Source of the DNA: Rugalucina vietnamica
Taxonomy: Eukaryota; Mollusca; Bivalvia; Lucinida; Lucinidae
Assembly: GCA_964017185.1 (NCBI GenBank)
Contig: OZ024874.1
Span: 55,283,356-55,347,355 of the forward strand
Length of the DNA: 64,000 bases
Direction of reading: 5' to 3'
In this document: positions 37,101 to 49,100 of the stretch, in pieces
How positions within the stretch are numbered: the stretch's first letter is position 1
Layout: each line of letters starts with the position of its first letter
Made by a program: the position numbers and the translations under genes
The notes under the pieces: generated by a model
What the model was told of the DNA's origin: nothing
Seen by the model: the letters and a program-made list of their open reading frames with translations, nothing else
The model's database searches: none

Positions 37101-40100
37101 TGATGCAGTATGATAGCTTTCAAATTTGACTTCATTGAAAAATGTCACACTAAAATCTTAAACACCATACATCAAATATCTGCATAACTTTTTTTATTTA
37201 TAAAGTTACATAGTAGGAATTTTGTCAGATCAAGCCTGTCTGAGCGCTTGTATAATTTTGGCATATCACTTGATAATTTCCATGCATACAGTACAGTCTC
37301 ACTGGGGTCTAAAGCCTCAAAATGGACTGGGGCCATTTTTTAAACTGTCCTAATATCAAATATACGCAGAGAAGCAACCACGAATGATAATATTTTTGTC
37401 GGTCCCATAAATTCTAGAACCGTGACATTTGACTTTGATCTTAAGATGTGTGCAGAAAAATGGCAGGAACCATTTCTGAAATCTAAGTGTATTTTGGTAT
37501 ATTACAATCATGATTGTCTTAAAGTTTATATGTTTATTAAACAAGATAAGCAACTTAACCATTTTCCTTAATTATGCACAGCATTCAAAGGTCATACCAT
37601 GTCCTGTCATTAATCTTCGTTGCTATGGCAACTCATTTGGTGGATTGCTGCAACTTACTATATATTTAACCTTACAAGAATACCTACCATATAAAAGGTC
37701 TTGAATTCAACCTCCCTCATGCCTGTCATAGCACACGCGTAGTTATTTTGCGAATTTTGCGTTCTTTTTGGGCAAATTTTGGATAAATGACCTTGACCTT
37801 TCAAATGGAGGGGTCAAGGTCATTTGGAAATGCTAAAATGTATTTACTTTCGATATTTTCCAGTTTGCAGCAGATTCACATGGAAGATCAGCCATAGATT
37901 TAGAGATAGTCATATGCCCTATGTATTTAATAGCCGTGACCTTTGACCTTGACCTTGAAAGTCAACAGAAAAAATGACAGGAAACATTTTTGAAATCTAA
38001 AAGATAAAACAAACACTTTGGTATATTACAATCATGATTGTCTTAAAATTCATTGAACAATATAAGCAACTCGAAAACTTAACCATTTTCCTTAAATATG
38101 TACAGCACTCAAAGGTCATACCATGTCCTGTCATTAACCTTCGTTGCTATGGCAACTCATTTGGACGAACGCTGCAACTTACACACATATCGAACCCTAC
38201 AAGAATACCTACCATATTAAAGGTCTTGAATTCAACCTCCCTCATGCCTATTGTAGCACGCGCGCAGTTATTTTGCGTATTTTGCGTTCTTTTTGGGCAA
38301 ATTTTGGGTAAATGACCTTGACCTGTCAAATGGAGGGGTCAAGGTCATTTGGAAATTGCACTCGCCAATTGCTAAAATGTATTTACTTTCGATATTTTCC
38401 AGTTTGCAGCAGATTCACATGGAAGATCGGCCATAAATTAAGATATAGTCATATGCCCTATATATTTAATAGCCGTGACCTTTGACCTTTGACCTTGACC
38501 TTAAATGTCAACAGAAAAAATGGCAGGACACATTTTTGAAATCTACTCATCAAACCGAACATTTTGGTATATAGAAACCCTGATTAACAAAAAGTGGCCA
38601 CGGGATTACATAAGCAACTCTACTAAAATGAGAACTTGAAATTCTAAAAGGAGTTGCCTATTGAAGGGTGTATCCTACATTCAAATCTCACATCAGGAGA
38701 ACATTTCCATGAAGTGTATACCCCCTTGAATCATGAAACTAAGGTATACAGTGGTATACAATTTTTTTTATTTTTGCTCCAAAACATAGATTGTAGGTAC
38801 TCGTTAGAACCACCTCGGCAAGGTACCCACAATCTATGTTTTGGGCAAAAATATTGAAAATATCAAATTTTTTCCACTGGAATTTTTCAATTTTTACAGC
38901 TTCAGAAAATCTGTATATTGCATGGGCATGTTTACATAATGATTATGCTGAATTGTGCCCTTGAGCAAAAGTTCTTAATACCCCAAGGTACTCGTAAATA
39001 CCAAGAAAGCAGTGCCTAACACCAGCTTGACTGAAAAATACAGTTGTTGACAAGGATATTAAACCAAAATACAATACACTGAAAATTCTAAAATCTTAAA
39101 CAATAGAAATTCTAAAATCTAGAACAACAGAACATGCTCAGATTTACAAATCTACATATGAGACACTTAAAATCTGAGCCACTGCAAGAGAAAAGCAAGA
39201 ATTTGCGTATGCGAAACTCTTTTCTTCTAAAATCCAAAATTTCAAGCTTCTAGCCTGATTCTATGACTGTATAGGCCTCACTGTCGGGAAACAAACGCCT
39301 TGTAAGCTATCATTTGCACACAAAACGGTGACCTCACAGGTAAATTTAACAATTCGGACTAAACCTAAGTGAGGAAAAATTGAGATGCCGTTTGCGTAAG
39401 GTATTTGTGAAATATTTTACCTTGTCTATCATATGCAGCACACATTATTGATTGTATAACTGCAAAAACTTTCATGTCTTCATCTGGTTGCTGAGAATAC
39501 TTCGGAATTTTTAAACTAAGCGTTGACAAAATTAATGTTTCAAAGAAAGAAAATATTGCTAAATAATGTCCATAATATGCCGCATATGATAAGATATGTG
39601 CAAAACATTCTCCTTAAATAAAGAAATAGCAGTGCGTGATTTCCGAAATTATGTGCAGTACGAATGCGCTGTCTATCGTAAGACGTATACACAAATGATA
39701 GCAAACACAGACTTTGTTTCCCGACACTGAGGCCTGTTTCTGTTTGTCCACCTGGTTGGAAACCCAAATTGTTGGTTTTCTCATGCAAAGGCTCATCTTT
39801 TTAAGGATGAGAAATTACATGTACTTTCACTTAATGAGCCGCATCGTGAGAAAACCGGATTTTTGCCTATGTGAAAACAAAGGCGCAGATCAGCTTCGCG
39901 GTAACCGCGAAGCTGATCAGCGCCTTTGTTTTCGCTACTCGGAGAGTACAATTCCTCTTCTACTTAAATCCGAAATTTCAAGCTTCTAGCTCTTTTCTGA
40001 GCGTGTACAGGCCGGTTTGTGTCGGACCTGGTCGGAAACCCCGAAGACCGGTTTTCTCGCGTCGAGGCTCACTTGATAATCAATGACTAACTTTCATGAT

Positions 40101-43100
40101 TGTTTTTCTGTTATTCTGACCTTTAAACAGATACAACTTTTTGCAAAATTCTGTAAACTTTTAAAGATACTACATGATGAAATTCAATCCCATGAAATTC
40201 AATAAAGAATACTATAATACCTTAAAAACAATAACAACTGTACATTCATGAGTAACTACAACACAACATACCCAACAACAATTAAGCTATAACAGTGGCT
40301 CTAATACAGTCTACAATGTACAACATCAGGAAAACATGTCTGTGTAAGTATACGCTCTTGAACCCCACTTATATATAGCAGGGGTATACCTATTTTTCTT
40401 ATTTTTGCTCCAAAACATGGATTGTGGGTACTCATTAGAACTGCCTTGGCAAAATATCAAAATTTCGCTTCTGAAAATTTTCAAATTTTACAACTTTGGA
40501 AAAATCTGTATATCACATTCTGTTTATCACATGGGCATGTTTTCGTAATGAACAGTTCAACCTCATTATAACACTATCTTTCGGGTCCTTAGAAGCAGAC
40601 CATGTTATAAAAGAAACCATGTTCTAATGAGATTACCAGTATTGACCATAGACATATAGCAAAACTTGGGGGCTATAACATGGCTGTGTTATATTGAAAA
40701 CCACACTATAATGTGTCATGTTCAAATGAGGCTGAAGTGTACAATGGTTGATGTTTTAGGCATGTCAGATTTTCTCATGGGCTAGCTCATATGAGCGCAT
40801 AAGAAAAACCAACAAAATGCATAGGTGAACACAATGAAGCTGATCAGCTGTGCAGTTACTGCTGTTACAGCGTCTCTGTTTTCGCTACATGGATAGTACA
40901 ATCCAAAATTCCAAGCTTTTAGCCTGCTTCTTTGTCTGTACAGGCCAGTTTGTGTCGAACCTGGTCCGAAACAAAATTGTTGGTTTTCTCATGGGATAGA
41001 TCATAATAGATGGGCTTGCACGTTTTAACTATTGTGAATGCATGTGCATGTAAACGAATCCAACAATCTCAAGACTAAAGATGTTATCCAAAATGTTTAC
41101 ATTAAATGGCATTATTTACACATGGTGGTGATGAAAAACAATCGCCCTCTCTCCAGTGGCCATGCATACTTGATCTGGATTATTTTATCATAAAATCATC
41201 AAACTGTTATTTTCACCAGTTATTATCACAGAAATAACATCATTCATTGCTCTATTTGATCCACTGCTGACAGTAAGTTACCTTTCATCTGTTAGGCTAA
41301 TGGCCAGCAGGGCAAACCCTCCCCCCCCAGGGGGAATTTTCTGCACCATGATTTTCTGAAAGAGTAGTGAAAAAGCTATCAAATCCTGTTTTCTGCCATC
41401 TGGAAGTGGAAGCGTTTGCGTTTTACGCTACGTTTTATTATATGACCTGATACCATCTTTTGTATAGAAATAATGGGGGTAGGCGTGGAAAATCGATTAT
41501 ACCTCTGCTGTTACTGATCCTAGACCATTGAACTTGGTCTTTTTTTAAAGCTTAGACATAGCCCTTTCATTCTATGATAAGTAATGCAAAATATCTACTT
41601 TGCATATTCATGAATATTAATGAAAACATGAAAATTGTAGAAAATCATTAAAAACCCATAAATTAACTCATTTCAGGCCTAAACTATAGTTATGACACAT
41701 TTATATTGCACCATTTAGACATATTTCATAAATGTATTGTTGTCATGAGCCTATGCGAAAATTATCTCATTTGTATATTCATGAATATTAATTAAAAAGT
41801 AAAAAAATCCTGGAAAATAGGGTGTAAACAACTATATAGTATCATTTGTACCTGGGCTGTTGATAAACATGGAACACTAATGTGGAATCAAATGAATGCT
41901 ATGGCCATGTTCTATCACCCTTAAACATATAATACATGTGTTTAAGGATATAAAGCTCATCTATTTTTTCATGAATATTAATGAAAAGTAGAAATCGCAG
42001 AGAAATAATGAAAAAATGTACTGGTATACCTACAGAATGACTTTTATCTGATTATTTCTGTTATTTTCATATTTTTTGTGTATAGAATATGATCCTATCA
42101 ATCAATTATTATTATCCTAAAACTATGTATCTATATTAATGAAATTCTAAAAATTAAAGATAATACAATATATTAGCTCCAATAACGTGAATGGGATTTT
42201 GTTTAAACACAACTCCATATAGTTGCATTGTAATATGTATGTTTTGTATTGTGGGCCGGTGGCCTTTATTTACTCAATAAGATTCTTGTTCTATTTAATT
42301 GATGCCAATTTCAGTTCTCTAAAGCTTTTGGTTGCTGAGATACTGTCAATTCTATTGGTATATTCCCTTCATCTGTCTATGTTTTTCTCTTATATCTAAA
42401 GTTTTCTTAAATTTTGGCCACAAGATAGTCAACTTTTTCCTATATCTTATTATATAATTGAGTCCTCCGACAAACCACCCATCATTAATATTCATTTTAT
42501 ATTGACCATTCAAATCTGCACATTAGCTAACGGTCAATGACGGTTAGACAACACGTGGGTTAGACAAACAAACCAACACGTGCTTTTTACAGGTAAATAT
42601 AGGTGCAAAAACACAATGTTTGTCTAAGGAAATAAGGGTGGGCGTGGCTATACCTTGCTGGCGGAGGAGTCAATTATAAATAATTGTCATATCTATCATT
42701 TGATACCAATTTCAGCTCTCTAGGTTTTTTTTGTTGTTGAGATATAAACGTTTCCGTTGGTATACCCCCTCTATTTTTCTGTGTTTTTATCTAATTTTTA
42801 AAGTTCTTGTCAATATTCGAACAATAAGAAAGTTTAAGTATTCATTAATCATATTATATGATTATAAAACATTAGCATAGCAATAATTTGATACCAATTT
42901 CAGCTCTCTACAGCTTTTGGTTGCTGAGTTATTAACCTTTTCATTGGTATACCCCCACCATTTTTCTGTGATTTTTCCCTTAAATTTAAAGTTTTATCAA
43001 TATTCGAAAAAAACAAGAAAGTCAGAATGTTTGTGTTTCTTACCGCATGGTTACAGAACATAATCCTAGCAATGATTTGATACCAATTTCAGCTCTCTAA

Positions 43101-46100
43101 AGCTACTGGTCACTGAGATATTAGCAATTTTATTGGCATACCTCCTTCCTTTGGCAGTGATTTTTCTGCTATAACTTATGTTTTCTTAAATATTTGAGCA
43201 ACAAGAAAGTAAGCTTGTTTATATGTTTTATTACATGATTGTAGAATATTGTCATAGCAATCATTTGATACCAATTTCAGCTCTCTAAGACATCGGGTTG
43301 CCGAGATATAAACATTTATATTGGTATACCCCCTCCGTTTTTCTTTGAGTTTTATCTAATATTAAAAGTTCTCATCAATATTTAAACAACAAAAAAGTTT
43401 GATTATTTATACTTCTTATCACATGGTTATAGAACATTATCATACCAATCATTTGATACCAATTTCAGCTCTCTAAAGCTATTGGTCACCAAGATATTAG
43501 CAATTTTACTGGTATACCTCCTTCCTTTGGCAGTGATTTTTCTGCTATATCTTATGTTTTCTTAAATATTTGAGCAACAAGAACGTAAGCTTGTTTATAT
43601 ATCTTATTACATGGTTATAGAATATTGTCAAAGAAATCATTTGATACCCATTTCAGCACTCTAGGACATTTGGTTGCTGAGATATAAACGTTTATATTGG
43701 TATAACCCCTCCATTTTTCTTTGATTTTTATCTAATATTTAAAGTTCTTATCAATATTCGAACAACAAGAAAGTTAGATTATTTATTTGTCTAATTACAC
43801 AATTATAGAACATTATGATACCAATCATTTGATACCAATTTCAACTCTCTAGAGCGATTGGTCACTGAGATATTAGCAATTTTATTGGTATACCCCCTTC
43901 CTTTGACAGTGATTTTTCTCTTATATCTTAAGATTTCTTGAATGTTTGAGCAACAAAAAAGTCAGCTTGTTTATATATCTTATTACAAGTTTATAGAATA
44001 TTGTCAACGCAATCATTTGACACCAATTTCTGCTCTCTATGGCTTTTGGTTGCTGAGATATAAACATTTCCATAGGTATACCCCCACCAATTTCTGTGAT
44101 TTTTCTACTATATTTATTGATTTCATCAATAGCAAAACAGCAGAAAAGTCTGATTGTAAATGTATCTTATTTCAGGGTTTTAGAATGTTATCATAGCAAT
44201 CATTTGTTATAAGTTTCAGCTCTTTATGGCTTTTGGTAGCCGAGATATAAACATATCTGTAGGTATACCCCCTCCATTGTTCTGTGATTTTTCTCTTCTA
44301 TTGAAAGTTCTTATCAATATTTGAACATCAAGAAAGTCAGATTCTTTCTGCATCTTATCACATGATTATAGAACATTATCACAACAATCATTTGATACAC
44401 ATTTCAGCTCTCTTAGAGTTTTTTGTCACTGAGATATTAGCAATTTTGTATGGTATACCCCCTTCCTTTATCTGTTTCTTTTCTAATATCTGAACTTCTT
44501 TTTAATATTTGAGCATTAAGATAGCCAGTTGTTTATATATCCTATTATATGATTATAAAACATTGCCAAAGCAATCATTCGATACCTATTTCAGCTCTCT
44601 ATGTCTATCAGTAGCCAAGATACATGTGGTAATAGAGGTGTACCACATTATTTCCTCTGCTTATTAGGGGTGGGGGTGATCACTCAAATGGACATTAAAG
44701 TGATCCTCTGACCAAATTGGCACCCATAAGGTTGCAAGGTACATCTTACAACCCACTCAAACCCTTAAATGGCAATAGAGTAAATTTTGATTTTCATCAT
44801 TTTCATTAATATTCATGAAAATGCAAATGAGAGAATTTTCATTAAGGTCCATGGCATCAACAAATTTGTCAAATAGCATTATTGGTACAATAACAATGAG
44901 CCACAATGATAGTTTAGGCCTGAAATTAGTTTTTACGGGGATAATTAATTTTTAAATGTTTCGTTTTTCATTTTAATGTATTAATGAAAATTCATGAATA
45001 AGCAAACTAGATATTTTCCATTACTTATTATTGAATCGAAGGGCTATGTATAAGGATTAAAATGAGACCAAGTTCAATGGTCTAGGATAAGAAACAACTG
45101 AGATATCTTCATTTTTGTATGTGTACCCCCATTATTAAAACGCAAAAAATGAATATTTAGGGTAATATAATGAAACATGGCATAAAACGCAAACGCTTCC
45201 ACTTCCAGATGGCAGAAAACAGGGTTAGATAGCTTTTTCAATGTACTTTTAGAAAACCATAGTGTAGAAAATTCCCCCTGGGGGGGGGAGGGGGGGGTAT
45301 AGGTAGCTAGAAGACTATGTAGTGTAATTGCCTTTCCTTATTCTAGAAGCCTCAGTTGCTATGTTGTTAAGCCACTCCCTGAGGCCCTGAGGTTATAAAA
45401 CTTTTTTCACGCTCAGATCAGCTGAGAATAAAATTCATCCTGCTGATAAATGTTAAAATGCCACAAAATGTTGGCATTTTAACATTTATCAGCAGAATAA
45501 ATTACTGTTTCATGAGATTTATGCCAGAATTTTCAACTGATTTGGGCTATTTTAGTATTTATGAGCTATTGAAAATTCATGCTCAGCTGAGTTGAGCATG
45601 AAAAAAGTTTTATAATCTCAGGGACAGGGGTTGTGGGTATGATCCCCAATTCTAGGCTTCTCCAGTCTATCAGGTGAGGCTTAAAATCAAGGTAAGGTTC
45701 TGTCTCCATGTTTATAGCTGTTGAGTGGGATGTTAATCACAAAATCAGCCAACTTAGTGTCATTCAAAAGTATGGTTGAGAAGTAAATGAGCCATGACGT
45801 GAGAAAACCAACAATGTGGTTTCCGAACAAGTCCAACACAAACCTGCCTGTAGAGTCACAGATGCAGGCTAGAAACTCCAAATTTTGGATTTAGAAAGTG
45901 GAGGAATTCTACTATCCGAGGAGCGAAAACAAAGGCGCTATCAGCTTTGTGATAACTGTGAAACTGGTCTGCGCCTTTGTTTTTGCATATGCAGATTGTT
46001 GGTTTTCTCATGATGCAGCTTAAACTAGAAAAAGTGCCTTGAGAGGCACGTATACCCCCGGCTGGTAGCTCCCTCCAACGCCCCCACCACTCAGCCCACC

Positions 46101-49100
46101 GCCACCAATCCAGACATGCTCATTGACAGTGACACATTAAACCTCAATTCCTGATGAAAGAGAGTGCCCTCAACAAGTAAATCTTATAAATTTGTATTTG
46201 CAAAAAAACACTGTCTAAAACCATGGGGAGGGGGGGGGGGGTGTAGTAGAATGACAGACCTATTTTAGAGCAGTATACAGAGCTGACTTGTATACTCAAT
46301 CTAGGACTTGATCGCGGACATTGAGGGTCAGGTCCTCGGTCCTAGATGTAAAGCAGAATGTCATTCTTCAATAATATTAAATAAAAAAAAAAAAAAAAAA
46401 AAAATGTCCTATATTTTGACCTCCAGCCCCACCCTCAGGGCACGGACCCTAGAGTCTAATGTCATTATGAACAGGGCAAACCTTATAGTGTACCTTTGGT
46501 GCAAGTACGAATCATTTCTGAACATGGTGGTAAAGAAAAGTAAAGAAATACATTTTTTTAAAGAAGTTCTAGATTTTGACCTCTAGCCCCACCCCCCGCA
46601 CATGGACCCTAGTGTCTGAACCTTACATGGTACCTATGGTCTAAGTATGAATGCTTTCTGATAAAACTTTGTGGATGTCAAGAAAATAGACTTACAGAAA
46701 ATATTTATTATGATATTTATCATATTATAAATAAGTCCTAGATTTTGACCTATAGCCTCACCCCACTGGAGATCATACCGAGCATGGAGTATGAAAGCAA
46801 ACCCTATAGGGTATCTATGAACTAAATAAGAATACATCCCTATGATTGTTTGTTAAGATATGGACTTATAGAAGAAATTGTAAACAGCATATTTTAAAGG
46901 TGACCTAGATTTTGACCTCCAGCCCTATCCCTGGGGATGGGCCCTGGGGTCCGAACTCATGGAAACAAAGCAAACCCTATAGGGTACCTATGGTCCAAAT
47001 ATGAATGGCTTCTGACCATTGGTTCATGAGATATACACCTCTAGAGAAACTTTAACCAAAACTTTGACGTAAATTCCACGAACGTTCCGGAATTACGAAC
47101 GAAGAAATGAACTAACTAACTAACATACGAACGGACGAACGGAAAAGCGAAAGCTATATACCCGTCGGCATAAATGCCGGGGGTATAATGATGAAGTGGA
47201 GATTAAAAGTTTAATGCATTGAACAAAAACATCCATTTATAGACATTATTTCTAAAGCTATATACATTAATGCATGTGCATGTACTACAAACAGCTCAAC
47301 CTCATTATAATGCTATCTTTGGGGTCCATGGAAACAGACCCTGTTCAAAGTAAAACCTTGTTATAATGAGGTTATTCAAAATCGACATATGACAAAATAA
47401 TCAATTTGGGAGCCATTGCATGGCCAAACTGCACTATAGACTATAGTGAGTAACGTTAAAATGAAGTTGAACTGTAACTGTATGTGTATATTCAGTGACA
47501 ATAAAAGCACTGTAGGTGCAAAATACTGCAAATACATTTTTATAAGAAAAATAATAATAATACTCATTTATTTACAGGCTGAAATACACAGTGACATGTA
47601 AGGCAACTCTAAGAAAAAAAACATAGTTTTGCAACACATGTATGCAATCATATCATGGTAATGTATGAAGTTACTATCATTTTTCTTTCTTGTATTGACA
47701 CAATTTGACTTGGTTGAACACCTTGAAAATACTTCCTCCGGCCTATGAGGCCCAAATTTCTGTTTTTAACATTGCTCTAAGGCTTTGCTCAGAGTGAAAC
47801 TGACAATGCACCTATCAGTATTTTCCTCCAGAGGGGGAGTAATGGAAATATTGAGGAGATTACAATTTTACTGTTATAACAGAGTATATAGCAAAGATGG
47901 CCAACCTTTGGGATAATTTTAACCTATATGAGGAGAATTAGACCCTAGTTTTTCAAAATTATCTAAATCCCTTTGGTAATTCCATCCCTTCCCCTCTGCA
48001 GAAAAATATGCAAGATCATAAACTTGCAATTACAAATCAACAATTCTTAGTAATATGTTGTGGGCTTGATGTTTCTCTAAATGTGTCTTACACCCATTTC
48101 AAGTTATTCATCTTCTTGGTGGCAAGGGCAGTGAAAAATATCATGTCTCCTCAGTGCCTTCACATCGCAACAATATTTGAGATGTGTCCAGTGCTCACAC
48201 TCTGGGTAATCACACTTGCCCCAAGTTGCAAATTCAATAATATATCCCCCAGCTACAGCTTTCTCTGGGTGGTATTGCTTACACACACAGCAAACTTCCT
48301 GCATTGGCACTTCCTCTTCAACAACAGTTTCAACCACCGCAGGTATAACCCCATGTGGTTCTTGTTTTACAGACTTTTTACCAGCCTTTCCCTCTTTTTC
48401 TTCTGATTCTGCCACAGCTTCCTCTTGCTGTTCTACATTATCTTGTTGTTGTTGATCTACCTGTTGATCTGCACCCTCCTGTTCATTACTTATACTTTCA
48501 ATTTGCTCCTCTACAACTTGATCCTCCACTACCTGCTCTTCCACAATCTGCTGTTCAACTCTGCTAGTATTGATTATATTTCCTGACTCATCAATCTGAA
48601 CAGTCATGACAGTTTGGTAGGGATACTGATCTGCAGTCTCATGCTGCTCTTGCACTGCCTGTGAATGTCCTGGTTGTTCATGAACGAGCATTTCATATGA
48701 ATGTTCTTTCACTGGAGAGTCAACCAGTTTGAACTTCTTTTGATTATACTCAAAGTACAGTCTTGATGTTTCAAGTTCTTCCCTTAAGGATGACTCAAAC
48801 TGAAGTCTACTCGTCTGTGCTTCATAATCATCTATATCATGTTCATCACTAGATAACATTTCATCAATTTCTGAGTCAGTACTCTCTGATTCATACTCTG
48901 ACGATTCCTCTGTAGATGAATCCCTTTTTCTTGACCGCCTACCCCGTTTTGATTTTTTCTCTTTCTCCTTCTTCTGTTTCTTAACTTTCAGCCTCATTGT
49001 TGGTGGTGCTCTGTAAGAAGTACTCGGCAAAGCTGGTTCAACTTTCTGCTTCTTTACTTTAGGTGTTGTTGACTTCCTACGATTACTGTAATTGTATCTG

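Larger units (their letters stand above)
32993..38625. mobile_element. 5.6-kb non-coding inverted-repeat element
   Basis: The left end (TAGTAGAGTTGCTTATGTAA, continuing through AATCAGGGTTT to about 33112) is the inverted complement of about 38515-38625 (ACATAAGCAACTCTACTA), giving terminal repeats of about 120 bp at some 80-85% similarity by eye. The interior has no long ORF. It contains satellite-like fragments related to the 41.3-45.3 kb element (about 34130-35100 and 35500-36060) and a 524-bp tandem duplication near the right end. It is probably a non-autonomous transposon enlarged by nested insertions. Confidence 0.6.
41317..45298. mobile_element. 4-kb inverted-repeat element with satellite core
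   Basis: The left end (CCCTCCCCCCCCAGGGGGAA, then AGCTATCAAATCCTGTTTTC) is the inverted complement of the right end (GATAGCTTTTTC ... GGAGGGGGGGG). The inverted repeat extends about 340 bp inwards on each side, to the ATTCATGAATATTAATGAAA zone. There is no coding capacity. The middle is a 188-bp tandem array. Its right half recurs at 270-1215, and fragments lie at about 34.1-36.1 kb. Confidence 0.75.

Noticed and set aside
42298-44640. Regularly spaced repeats as a CRISPR-like array
   Set aside because: Units are 188-bp contiguous diverged monomers with no short repeat and unique spacer pattern, in an animal genome.
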